In this document: positions 23,399 through 34,045 of the stretch, piece by piece
Position numbering within the stretch: position 1 is the stretch's first letter
Layout: every line of letters starts with the position of its first letter
Origin: Lineus longissimus
Taxonomy: Eukaryota > Nemertea > Pilidiophora > Heteronemertea > Lineidae
Length of the DNA: 64,000 nt
Assembly (NCBI RefSeq): GCF_910592395.1
Contig: NC_088313.1
Coordinates: 11,696,937 to 11,760,936, forward strand
Reading direction: 5' to 3'
Notes under the pieces: model-generated
Seen by the model: only the letters and a program-made list of their open reading frames with translations
What the model was told of the DNA's origin: nothing
Databases searched by the model: none
Translations under genes and position numbers: made by a program

Positions 23399-26300
23399 TT
23401 GTCTGAGACTGGTTGTAATCTAGATTTGGCAAGTGTTAAAATAGATGGCTATCATAGTATGGATCAATCACTATACAAGCCCAAGGGACGCGGTCTGCTT
23501 GTCTTTGTCAAAGAGTCTCTGTGTTTCAAGAGAAGAAAAGATCTCGAAAACCAGTTGGATGACTGTATGTGGTGTGAGATCAAATCCAGCTTTAATACCA
23601 TATTAGTAGGGTTATTTTACAGATCTCCTTCGCAATCTGCTGTATTGAGGAATGAGTACTTTACCAATGTAGACGACAATATTGGGAACGCCTTGACCGG
23701 AGCCTCAGGCACGGTTATAGTTGGTGGGGACTTCAATGCCCGCAGTAAGTTTTGGTGGAGTGATGACATTAATACTGTTGAGGGAAACTTACTTTACGAC
23801 ATCTCTGTCAAACATTCACTTTTTCAGTTCATTGATAAGCCGACTAGGATCACAGAGGCAAGTAAATCATGCTTGGATCTTATATTTTGTAATACAGCCG
23901 GCCAAGTCTCGAGTTCTGATGTTGGTATCCCGTTTTCATTGTCTGATCATTGTACAACCTCAATCTGTTTCGACTTCAAACGGTCCTTTCTATCTGATCC
24001 TTCCATCTTGAGAGCTTGGAAGTTTTCCCAGCTTGATTATGAAAGGTTAAATTCATCGGTTCGCAATTTCGACTGGGATTCGGTCTTTAGATCTGGCAAT
24101 CCCGATGCCATTTGTAATCTTTTCGTGAGTACTCTGTACTCAATGTTCGAGGCCCATATTCCTCATTCTGATAGAGTCAGCAGACGTAACGATATGCCAT
24201 GGTTCAACTTAGTGATTAGGAGAGCAATACAGAGGCGTACAAAACTTTTCAAGAAAATGACCAAGGTTAACAGTGCCGGTAATGTTTACCGCTTCAGGGA
24301 AGCAGTGAGGAACGTAAGGGAGCTTGTTACCGGAGCAAAGCGTACACATCACGATAAAGCCTGTAATTCGCTCAGTGAGCACTCAACAGGTTCGAAGAAC
24401 TACTGGGCCATCCTGAAACAGCTACTGGGCAAAAAGGTCAGTGGTGGAATAGCGACCTTGGTGAGTTCCGGTGTTGTCCTTGACTCGGATGGGATGAAAT
24501 GTGAGGCTTTCCTCAACCATTTCTCAGCTAAATTTCATCACAACTACGTCACATCTACGGTTCCTGATTTTGGCAGAAGAACCGAGCGTTCGTTATCAGA
24601 TCTACATGTCTCTAAGGAAGAAATCAGGAAGCTTTTGCTAAAGTTAGACTCATCAAAGGCCGGGGGCATTGATGGTATTACTAACAAAATGATAAAGCTG
24701 GTTGCTGGTTCCCTGGACGAACCGTTAAGTCGGTTATTTAACTTATTGTTGCTGTCAGGTCACTTCCCTTCAGCCTGGAAGGTGGGTATTGTTGTTCCCA
24801 TATTCAAAAACAAGGGATCGAAATGTTCGACCGATAACTACAGGCCGGTAACCTTACTGAATTCGTTGTCAAAGGTATTTGAACGCACAGTGCATGAGGC
24901 TATCTTGAGGTACCTTCAGGAGGATAACTTGTTGTTTGAACGTCAATCCGGATTCCTGCCAGGTCACGATACTCAGAAACAACTTGTCGCCATTGTTCAC
25001 AATATCTTGTCAAACAATGATGCAAAACGGGTAACAAGGGGCGTCTTTCTCGATATCTCAGGGGCATTTGATGCCGTACCACATTATCTCTTGCTAAAGA
25101 AGCTCAAAGGTTATGGCATTATTGGAAATATTTTTAATCTCCTTCAGTCCTATTTGAATGGTAGAGGTGTCAGAGTCAGGGTTAATAAAACATTATCCAA
25201 CCTGACCCAACCAGGCTATGTAAACTCAGGAGTACCCCAGGGATCAATACTGGGGCCTCTCATGTTTCTCATTTACATTAATGATTTAAGTGAATATGTT
25301 AGGAACTGTACCTTGTATATCTATGCCGATGACTGCTCACTATTTCTGCCAGTAAGCTACGCAGAGGACATCAATCTGTCAACAAAATTAATTCAGGAAG
25401 ACCTTCACAGTCTTCTTGCATGGTCGAAAAGATGGAAGCTAGACTTCAAAGCTGAGAAAAGCAAGGAGGTTATTTACCACTCACCTCGTCGTAAGGTCCG
25501 CAACTTTGGCTATCTTGAACTAAATGGGAGTGTTATCCCCCGTGGCCAGTCTCACAAACATCTTGGTATCATACTGGATGAAACACTGTCGTTTGAGCAT
25601 CACATTTTGTATGTCGTGGGTAAATGTAACAACTTATTGAACCCATTAAAAACTTTGCAGGGTTCACTACAGTCCAAACACCTCGAGAAGCTTTTCTTCT
25701 CATTCATATTACCTCACTTGGAGTATGGTTCTGTCATTTTCGACTCGGCAAACATCACTTTACTATCTAGACTCGATAAGGTTCATTATCGGGCTGCCCT
25801 GATTGTAAGTGGTTGCATATGGGGCACTAATACCACCAAGGTTCTTGACTGTCTGGGCTGGGTGACCCTTGGAAGGCGGAGAACGGAGAAAAAGTTAATC
25901 CTGATGTACGATGTTGAACATAACAATATACCCACTTACGTTCATAATGAATTTGTTCAGTATCGAAACCCCGTCTTTGACGGACGTCTTAGAAATCGCA
26001 GAACCTACAATCTTCCAAGAAACATGTCGCAGAATCTCACAAAATCCACAATACCCAGCTCAATTAGGCACTGGTCTTCCCTTCCAATAGATGTCCAAAC
26101 TCGTTACTCTCGAAACTCTTTCAAATACCACTTAAGACTATTCCTAGGCAGGAATCAAATGTCCATGGCTACGCTCAAACTAAACCTACCCCGTCAAGCT
26201 GAAATCGTTTTGAATAGGACCAGATGTGACCTTATATTCAAAAACCACCTGTTTTCTCATAACTTTGTAAATGTTAACGACCCTTACTGTAAATGCGGAC

Positions 26301-26536
26301 ACAAGGCGCAAACCACACGCCACCTCTTCTTCAATTGCCCTCTTGCCGACATGCTTAGGGTTGATCTTTTTGATGACCTGAATACGCTGCCATCATTCAC
26401 CTTTATATTCTACAACCTTTGCCAAGAAGACAGGCTGCAGTTGTTATTGAATGGCCATTACAGATTGTCTATTGTAGACAATATCTTTATCGTTACTAGA
26501 GTCAGCACCTTTATTGCTGAACTCGCCATTCTTTAA
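23399..26536 (+). CDS. LINE ORF2: endonuclease plus reverse transcriptase, 5'-truncated
   Basis: One open frame of 1045 codons with no internal stop; the frame is open back to a TAG at 23369. The start is not a true initiator (TTG), because the protein begins in the middle of an APE-type endonuclease. Endonuclease: GGDFNA around residues 109-114 and SDH at 182-184. Reverse transcriptase, roughly residues 400-730: FLDISGAFD with Asp 552 and Asp 558, SGVPQGSILGPLMFLIYIND, and YADD at 642-645. C-terminal Cys/His knuckle: C964-x-C966-x8-H975-x4-C980 with RHLFFNCP, usual in Jockey/I/R1-type LINEs. It copies LINE RNA into DNA at nicked target sites. The first 100 or so endonuclease residues and any ORF1 are missing, so this copy cannot be autonomous. 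The usual SKAFD Lys is Gly here. The clade (Jockey/CR1/I group) is inferred from motif style. Confidence 0.93.
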   Translation: MSETGCNLDLASVKIDGYHSMDQSLYKPKGRGLLVFVKESLCFKRRKDLENQLDDCMWCEIKSSFNTILVGLFYRSPSQSAVLRNEYFTNVDDNIGNALTGASGTVIVGGDFNARSKFWWSDDINTVEGNLLYDISVKHSLFQFIDKPTRITEASKSCLDLIFCNTAGQVSSSDVGIPFSLSDHCTTSICFDFKRSFLSDPSILRAWKFSQLDYERLNSSVRNFDWDSVFRSGNPDAICNLFVSTLYSMFEAHIPHSDRVSRRNDMPWFNLVIRRAIQRRTKLFKKMTKVNSAGNVYRFREAVRNVRELVTGAKRTHHDKACNSLSEHSTGSKNYWAILKQLLGKKVSGGIATLVSSGVVLDSDGMKCEAFLNHFSAKFHHNYVTSTVPDFGRRTERSLSDLHVSKEEIRKLLLKLDSSKAGGIDGITNKMIKLVAGSLDEPLSRLFNLLLLSGHFPSAWKVGIVVPIFKNKGSKCSTDNYRPVTLLNSLSKVFERTVHEAILRYLQEDNLLFERQSGFLPGHDTQKQLVAIVHNILSNNDAKRVTRGVFLDISGAFDAVPHYLLLKKLKGYGIIGNIFNLLQSYLNGRGVRVRVNKTLSNLTQPGYVNSGVPQGSILGPLMFLIYINDLSEYVRNCTLYIYADDCSLFLPVSYAEDINLSTKLIQEDLHSLLAWSKRWKLDFKAEKSKEVIYHSPRRKVRNFGYLELNGSVIPRGQSHKHLGIILDETLSFEHHILYVVGKCNNLLNPLKTLQGSLQSKHLEKLFFSFILPHLEYGSVIFDSANITLLSRLDKVHYRAALIVSGCIWGTNTTKVLDCLGWVTLGRRRTEKKLILMYDVEHNNIPTYVHNEFVQYRNPVFDGRLRNRRTYNLPRNMSQNLTKSTIPSSIRHWSSLPIDVQTRYSRNSFKYHLRLFLGRNQMSMATLKLNLPRQAEIVLNRTRCDLIFKNHLFSHNFVNVNDPYCKCGHKAQTTRHLFFNCPLADMLRVDLFDDLNTLPSFTFIFYNLCQEDRLQLLLNGHYRLSIVDNIFIVTRVSTFIAELAIL

Positions 26537-26713
26537 CTTATGAAGCCTGTTTTCAATTATCATATCCTTGTTTGTTTAATTCTTCTCTGCCATCATTCAC
26601 TTTTCTCTATGTAATAATAACCAGGGCTAATAATGCTTGATAGCCTAGCCCTGGGATTCATCTGTATGTTACAATATTATTGAAAGTAATAAAATTATTT
26701 CAAACAAACTCAT
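26537..26713 (+). other. LINE 3' untranslated tail
   Basis: Follows the stop codon; AATAAA at 26688-26693 lies near the apparent end at about 26713. There is no long poly(A), so the insertion is not very young or the tail is atypical. No target duplication identified. Confidence 0.5.
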
Positions 26714-27054
26714 TAACCTCTTTGATAGGACCATCTACTTCACCACTGACACGGACAACACCATTAAAGCCATTTGCAAACTCTGTAAAATACAACCACA
26801 CCGCCATCGCCTCTTTTTATCGGACCCATAACAATCACGTGACAATTTGATACTTAGCCATGTGCTTTTCTGAATGTATCATATGCCGCCATGACACCTT
26901 CTTGAAACACTCTTTATCTAGCCCCATTGCCCTTTGCTTTTTGCATGCTGGATATTTCCTTTTTACCTTTTTCTCCTCAACTATTAAAGATGTTGAATAG
27001 CGCCTCCAGAAGCAAGCAACAGCGCCACCCGTAGCAGAAATAAGAACTGCTTAG
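26714..27054. other. no gene seen
   Basis: Intervening sequence between the LINE and a promoter-like stretch; nothing recognisable. Confidence 0.3.
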
Positions 27055-27092
27055 TGACGTCATGGTTTCCATATACGGCATCTCATTTGCAT
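27055..27092. promoter_or_regulatory. CRE and octamer motifs side by side
   Basis: A full palindromic TGACGTCA lies at 27055-27062 and an octamer ATTTGCAT at 27085-27092, both upstream of the acidic frame at 27304. Two exact animal promoter/enhancer motifs within 40 bp are suggestive but not proof; either can arise by chance in a window this size. Confidence 0.25.
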
Positions 27093-27303
27093 ATTTTTAC
27101 AACCTTATTTACTACGAGTTGTAAATATGCCAGTAGCACGTGGATCATGCCGGGCGGCGCTGTCAGGTGTTTCCACTATGGGTTACATAATCGGCTACAA
27201 AGTGGCCAGTGTTGTAGTAAATGAAGTTAGCAATGATAGCGAAAGAATGTTAGTGTATGTTACGCAGTCAATAGCGATAGTAGTGAGTTGGAGAGAGGAG
27301 AAA

Positions 27304-27595
27304 ATGGAAGATGGAGAGAATAGTAGTATGGATTTCGAGTCGCCGGTGGATTCTGGGCCGGTGGAGAGCGAGGCCCCTGACCCGAACAGTACAGAAGAAA
27401 TGGAGCAGCATATTATCCAAAACTTGTTTGACAACCATGACGACTCAAGATATTTGCCAGAATTGCGGGCAATGAACATGAGCTTCCATCGGGATATTTG
27501 GTAGAGGCAGACTTTCAAGAGTCCCAAGAAGAAACTTTGCAAAGTCTTCATCAAACTGATAATCATATTCCTTCCTTCTCTGTCTCCAACAATTA
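27304..27595 (+). CDS. unrecognised acidic ORF with a frame change
   Basis: ATG at 27304 opens MEDGENSSMDFESPVDSGPV and runs, Glu/Asp/Ser-rich, to TAG at 27504. From about 27460 a different frame becomes equally acidic (GNEHELPSGYLVEADFQESQ and onward) and stops in the TTAA next to the 4.2-kb element. A one- or two-base indel, or a splice acceptor after TTTGCCAG near 27460, would join them. I do not recognise the protein. It could be the N-terminal exon of a host gene or of another mobile element, with the 4.2-kb element landing at its end. Confidence 0.3.
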
Positions 27596-27596
27596 A

Positions 27597-30500
27597 GTGT
27601 CAGTCCATGATACCACCATGCAGAGGGTGGCAAGGTGGGGGTCAACCGTTTTTAACGAGATTAGGTATGCAAGATCATTCCACTAAGACATCATTACACA
27701 GCAATTGATGACTCTCAAAAATCACTAGCAACCGAGTTAGGGGCAGGCCTAGTTAGGGGGCTTGTTTTAGCTTTTTTCCCCCTATTTTTTGTGTATTTTT
27801 GGGTCAATGTTGGGCACTCCTGCAGAGACTAAAAAAATAGCTGGATTTTCCCCCTTTGTATGATGGAAGTATTTGATGAGATCTTCCATTCTGCAACAGG
27901 TCATTGAGTAACACTTCATACTTTGGTCGTGCTAGGCCTAGTAATTATGCATACCTAGGGGCAGTGCTTAGGAAGAGCTCTCTATCGACGCTCATATCTC
28001 CAACACTGCAGGTCTTTGAATGCTGTGGCTTGCACATGATAAAGGTAATGATACCTACTTTCAAAATCAGAAATAAAATTTCCGGCCGCTTTTACTGTTT
28101 TCCCAGGATAAACCAAGGAAAAAGTGCTATTTTCCACCAAAATGACACTCATTGGCTAGTGCTGCCACCTTGTGTACACTTGATGAATACATAATTTATG
28201 CTTGGTGCTGGCCATGAGGATTAGTTGTTACTGTCAACCACCATGATCACCCCCCCCCCCCCCATGCCTAGGCCTACTAACCTATTTTAAGTAGGCCTAC
28301 CGGTAAATAACTCCACTTGCATTTTTCCCCCAAAAAAGAACAAGCTCATCACTACAAATTTGCCCTTGATGAAAGCCCTTTGGGGAATTGGGCCCCATAG
28401 GTCCTGAAATGCTGATTTGAATTTCAAATAACATTTCGGCCTTGGCCTACCTGATGGCAACGTAATTGAATAAGCTACATGTAGGCCTTCTTACAGTCCG
28501 AAAACCTAAAGAAACCCCCCTGTTGGTGAGGATGCTAATGTTGACCCATTCATTAGCCTGTGTCATGTTGCCAGAGCATGTTGTAAGGGTTGGACCCCCC
28601 CCCCCCCATGGCTAAGGCACCTGAAGGGCATGTGGTATGACCTACTAATACATCTTTATCAACCCATGCAGGGATCATCCTGTTACTAAGAACCTTGCAG
28701 AAGTGCTCATTTCACATACTAGTAACACCTTCCATTGCTAAGGAGCCAATTGACCAAAGGTGCAGTTCCTACTGTAATTACTGTTTGATGAGGACAACCC
28801 TGCAGTTGGCTGCACCGTCAGAGTACTGCTATTGGAAGTTTTTAGCTCCTTGGTTGGCGGTGAAATGTTCTCCTGGAGTTGCTCTAGCATTGGCTGAATT
28901 GTACATATACATGTACTGGAATGGAGAAGTTTTTCATGAACTGAGTTACGGTACTGTCCAGTCCCTTAGGAGAGATCACAACTTTCCACATGCTACACTT
29001 GTACCTGTCTGCAGAGGACAGTGCTGCCACCTAAGAAGCAGGGACACTTTTTTTTTACAAATGGGTGATTTATTTACAAGCTAATATAATGATACATAGC
29101 AAAAAGGCTATTTTGCAGACAATAGCCAAACCACTACTAACCACTACTAGGGAGGGACCAATACTAGTAACACCTCATTTACGGTACTACATGTCAGGCC
29201 CAAGTGCAGGATAGTATCAGGAGAGAGTCCCACTTTCCAGTAGCAGGCTTGGTTGTTCAAAACTGACATTAGCGCTACTAAGTATACTGACATTAAAAAT
29301 CTATCTTGGCATTTACAATTGTTTACTGAAAGCCAAAGTTCAAATTTATCCCAAGATATCGCTATAAAATCATTTTTTAACCAAGCCCCGCATTTTACCT
29401 GATGAACCATCCGCTAGATATACTAGAACATCAAATCTGGATGTTCTTCATATTGCAGGTTATGTTAGTCAAGGGAGACAAAAACACAGCATGTAACAGT
29501 TTTAGGAAATTCACCATGTATTTTCTTTAGAAAAAGAGAGATGTATTGTAGAATGCGAACAATGCATTTGCAATCAATGGCGTGGAAAATCTCAGGTCAA
29601 GCCTGATGAATGTACATCCAATAAAGTCGTACCCTTTCATTCTAAATCAAGAATTCTTGATGTGTAGCTGACAACTTTCACTGGGCTAATTCTGCCCAGT
29701 CATGACTCAAAGACCAACATTTCAGAAAATCTGTCTCCACCCTCTTATCATTTCTCTCTCCCAGCTCAAGAGTGCTTGACCAGCAGTCCTTATGATACTG
29801 TTGCAACAACATTACCCATCAAATTTGCCCTTCTGTCCCGTCTGCTGGGTTTTCTAAGGCGTCGGCTGGTTGAACAGAGGAAGAGGCAACAGCGGACTGA
29901 AAAAAGATATTGATGGAGAATCAGGTTTGGCTTAGAATCCTTCATTGCCAAGGAGATGGGAGCCAGAATGGCATCAAGGTTTTCAGCTTAGTCCCTCCTC
30001 TCTCATCAGTGACCTTCTTACATGTAAGTCAGTCGCTGCAGGCAGAATTAACCAATATTCACTTTGGCTTGCCCCGAATCTTCTCCCCTTTTTTTTCATT
30101 CAACTCACCTCTGTATCCATGGGTGCTGGTTCTACTTCTGGTTCTACATTTGCCACAGATACTCGATGTTTAGCCTCACATCCTTTACACAGAGCTGAAA
30201 AGGCACCAGATTATGGGGGTAATGATAATATGATGTGCAATATAATAGTGTGAGGACATGATGATGATGATAGACTTGTTTTGATAATGCGACCGGCCAT
30301 GCTGATTTTGTACGGCAGTGAAGCATCACCTCCAGTGGCACTGGCAGGGAATCATAACTGGGACTTCCTGATCATCAAGCCAAGGCTCCAATCAACTTTC
30401 TAGGAAGAACACAAGTGAAGTGGTAAATCGTTATCACTCAAGTTGGTTTTGCACCAAAGTTAGGTTTAGTCAGAGTGGGTATCATTACAGGCCTACTGCT

Positions 30501-31778
30501 TCTTTTCTACTTCAGTGATTTTGAGACTGATCCCTTACCTGAGCCAACTGGGACAAAAACTCCCCACTTGATGTATATTTCCCGAGACATCACTCGATGA
30601 ACTGAACCACCATCTTTTCTGGGCTTCCGACTTGTTTTAGAGGGTTGATGAAGTGGGTGCTGGCATCTCCTTTGCTGATTCCATGATAAACTCAACTTGT
30701 ATCGGTGGTTCGGGCATATTGTGGTGTCCAGAACTGGAGAACTCATATCAAACACGCCAGCACGAAGTGCTATGAGCTCCCATTCACTTTTGACTTGACT
30801 GGCTTTCCTGGAGGACATCCAACGCATCAAATGGAAGTGCACGTCCTTCTTACATTGTTTCAAGGGGATCACACTCTTGTCATTGGGGTATGAAGCGTCA
30901 GTACCACACTCGATATCCTTGGATATGACAGCAAATCCACATTTCAACTGTGATTTTTCAGGTTCCATTTTCAATAGACTATCACACAATGTACACGTGT
31001 GTGTACACAATGCATTGTAACTGTAACTGTTGTTGTTGTTGTCGTTGCTGTTTTTCGTTTCCGCCTAGACCGCTAAGCCTCCACAGGGGTAATAAAGGCC
31101 TCTAGGTTGTTTGAGGGAGTGTGTGGGAGGGGCAATGGAGAGGGGGTTCACTAACATCTAAAAATGTAATTTTATTTGGAAAGCATGTGTATTTCGTCAG
31201 TTATCTGAGGGAATGGGCAAAAAATGGGCACCAGTGAGACGACTCGACCCCCTCACCGGAAAACCGTGAGGGCGGCCGGATTTTTTTCTTTTGCAAATTA
31301 AAAAACAGCATTCTGACTTCCTTACCTGGAAGTGGCATCACCTAAAAAACTGCAGTGTTGGAGCTAAAGGAGAGTTAAAATTGCCTTTTTACTGAAATTT
31401 GAGATTGCATTGTTTTTGGGACGTACTGTACCTGTCATTAAAATGTACCTGGGGCAAAACAAAAGGCATGAAAAGGTAGCTCAGATCATGTACTTTCAAT
31501 TTCAATAGGCGGTGTTTAGTGATAATACTGTTTGATGCACGAAAATTGACAAAAGACTTAGCCTATTTTGAGGGATAATGCATCTTTTTTTAAAAGGAAA
31601 ATGAGTAGGAAATGGTTAACAGCCGTACCCCAAAACTGTGGGGTTATTTTCGAAACCAATCCACCAGCCTTCATAGTACCCTAGGACAGGTATGTGGTAG
31701 AAATTACAACTAGATCTGTTGACCCCCCACCTTGCCACCATTTGCATGATCCTGCATGGTGGTATCATGGACTGACAC
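27597..31778 (-). mobile_element. 4.2-kb TTAA-flanked DNA element, copy 1
   Basis: Both ends are GTGTCAGTCCATGATACCAC and its reverse complement, then a second inverted block containing GGTGGCAAGGTGGGG. TTAA stands at 27593-27596 and 31779-31782. A TTAA duplication is characteristic of piggyBac and Kolobok elements; the ends do not start with the CCC usual for piggyBac, so Kolobok-like is the better guess, but I see no transposase. It contains a three-exon gene on the minus strand (29819-30968) and about 2 kb of non-coding sequence with variable C-runs (28254, 28599). A near-identical inverted copy is at 43245-47451. Confidence 0.88.
29819..30968 (-). CDS. three-exon Cys/His-rich protein carried by the TTAA element
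   Basis: Exons on the minus strand: 30968-30539, 30194-30109, 29896-29819. Donors CAG/GTAAGG and GAG/GTGAGT and acceptors TTTTCAG/ and TTTTCAG/ fit consensus, and the frame is kept across both introns, giving 197 residues. It starts MEPEKSQLKCGF. Likely metal ligands: an ICPNHRYKL block, CQHPLH about 20 residues later, and LCKGCEAKH at the exon 1/exon 2 junction. The third exon is Ser/Ala/Pro-rich and ends EGQI. I do not recognise a named family. The spacing of CPxH, CxHPxH and CxxC suggests a zinc-binding fold. An upstream in-frame extension to 31010 starts with TTG and is probably not used. Four residues differ from the other copy. Confidence 0.7.
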
Positions 31779-31782
31779 TTAA

Positions 31783-33028
31783 AAGTTGCTGCAGTCAACC
31801 TGATGCGTTTATCCGCGAGCGAATCGACGAGACGAGGCATTTTTCAAGCATCCGAATGGTACCTTACAGATCCGCAAGGGGCGCGTTACCGAAAATGTTG
31901 CAAAAATCAATAACGTGATCGTAAATATTGTCATATTTTTCAAGATGAGAGTATGTAAATGATACGCAAACGGTAAACCAATGAAAGGCCAGTATCTATT
32001 GAACCTTACAAGTGATTTGGGGGCCTTGAAACTCCTTATATTTATCAATGAAACCTTATTCTCGCCTAAGGTTTTGACCGGGCCGTGCAAAACTCCCCTT
32101 TTTTCCCGGGCACTTCCCTTTAAGATGCATGGCTAGTAACGACACAAAGTATATTAAAGATCAAAGTCTGTGGGGTCCAAAATATCCTAATGCCCAATTT
32201 CTCACAATCACTGGGCCCGTCATCTTTGTGCGCTGAGAAGTAATAAAGGTTTTCGCCAATTTGAAACCGATGATATTCATTAGACTGACCTTCTATTGTA
32301 TACCATAGCCGTGTCGCAGCCAGTCGGTACTTTTATGTATAGAAATTACTACCATTCGTGTATTAAGTAGTACTTAAGGTACATCATCTTCCGGCAAATG
32401 TTATCTCGTGCAGTAATTGAATAGAAATGACCATATTACCGATATTATTTACATACACAACGTATTTAAGACTATCCATTCGATATACATTAATATAGTA
32501 CGCATATGTATCCGAACGCCAGCTGTAGTGTGCTTCTCCCAGTTCAAGAGCCATCCAGTTGGCGGAGGGAAAATATTGAATCATTATCTAAAGTGTCTTA
32601 AGGAAGAGCAGTGTGTAGATGTATATAAAAAGTTTTCTGATGGTGACCACCGAACATGTTTGGTCAATTGGAAACGGAAGAAAAAACAACTTTTTGTAAG
32701 GTGATTTCCGATTAAGCGGAAGCCTACCAAAGCATGACTTGAACAAAACCTGTTCTTTTTTATATGAGGAAAAGGTTATGAGACATTGCCACACATCTCC
32801 GTGATATTTGGTGCTGAAGAGGATTCTTTGAATGATATGAGAGCTTGCCCATACGATGCTCTCTTTTGAATAGAAGGGTTTGTGTTTCCTAGTTCAAAGT
32901 GTACGGTAATCGTCAATCACTTACTATTCTTAAACCGTCGTCTAAATGTTTCCATGGATTATGTAAAAGCATCGTTTTGACCACAGAGGTTTGAAGGCAC
33001 CAAATCTCTTGGGTTGGTATAAATTGTG
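31783..33028. other. no gene seen
   Basis: Several frames under 100 codons with no recognisable domain. No repeat identified. Confidence 0.4.
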
Positions 33029-33318
33029 TTGGAGAATGCTGTCTACTGTTACAACACTGAACCTTCGACCATGACCCATGTAACTGGGTTCTTAGAGTTG
33101 TTTATTGAGGTTTCGCAACCACCCGGTTAGGCCCTACGACGACGTTTATCTATTGTTCGGGTGAACTCACACAATAGATAAACGTCGTCGTAGGGCCTAA
33201 CCGGGTGGTTGCGAAACCTCACCAATTGTCCAATCAGGGTTTAGGCCCTTCGTTTATATAGAATAAACGGGTATTCTCGGGGCACTTGCCTAAGTACTTC
33301 GTCGTCAATTCGTTGTCC
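33029..33318. repeat. duplicated segment, copy carrying the hairpin
   Basis: With the hairpin (33107-33220) removed, the sequence aligns along its length with 37924-38115, for example GAATGCTGTCTACT, ACCATGACCCATGTAAC, CCAATTGTCCAATCAGGGTT and AGGCCCTTCGTTTATATAGA. Direct orientation, about 4.9 kb apart. Confidence 0.8.
33107..33220. mobile_element. 114-bp perfect hairpin insertion
   Basis: Two arms of 50 bp, GAGGTTTCGCAACC... and its exact reverse complement ...GGTTGCGAAACCTC, with a 14-base loop at 33157-33170. The paralogous segment at 37924-38115 reads straight through (TGTTTATTACCAATTG), so the hairpin was added cleanly between TT and AC with no target duplication that I can see. Confidence 0.88.
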
Positions 33319-33708
33319 GTGGACCCTGCCATGTTCGAGGTATGCTCGATATTCAGTCGGATCGGCGGGGTATTCTGAACATTCGGTGCCGAAACCCGGG
33401 AGAAATGGAACTCTTTTAGCAGGGGACCTTGGACAAGACGACTATTAGGAAACTGCCCCGACTATGTCCAGAAAAAACTCTTTGAAAGCCGTTTCCTGAA
33501 TCAACCATTTGAAACCGTTGCATAACGTTATATCAGCCGTCGAAGTACGGTATGTTGAGCTGGCAAATTCTAGCCATGTCTGGCATGGTTGCAGAGAGCA
33601 CAACTGAAGCACGTATTGATGAAACGCGTATAAGAAACGAGTGTGGTCGGAGCCCTATTCGCTGATTAAGAAGATGCTCGCTGAGTTTTTTATTCATGGT
33701 CAAGATAT

Positions 33709-34045
33709 AATAGCATCCTGATCGAGTGCCACCCCTCTTCACTCATTCTCATTGAGTATTGGGGAATGGAAAGGATCAAGCATATTTCCTGAAAAAAAAG
33801 CGAATCGAGGCGCACCTTCTATAAAGGGTGGGTGGGTTGGGGCGCAAGAAATTGATAATGACTATCCAACAGTTACCTAAAAGTTCTTCTCTCCGCTCAT
33901 TTACTCGTGCGAACACACAATGAATGACAAATGATCACTCACTCGTGGGGTTTAAATACACTAGGGGTGTAATAGCATCGTGAGTGCCACCCCTCTTCCC
34001 TCGTTCACATTGTGTATTGGGGAATGGAAAGGATCAAGCATATTG
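33709..34045. repeat. direct repeat pair, about 75 bp each
   Basis: 33709-33790 and 33971-34045 share AGTGCCACCCCTCTTC, TGGGGAATGGAAAGGATC and AAGCATATT in order, 260 bp apart. The second copy differs by small deletions. No coding meaning. Confidence 0.7.

Noticed and set aside
28695-29084. 129-codon frame conserved in both 4.2-kb copies (also 46325-45939)
   Set aside because: The copies are so similar that any frame is conserved; composition is not protein-like and it lies antisense to the spliced gene.
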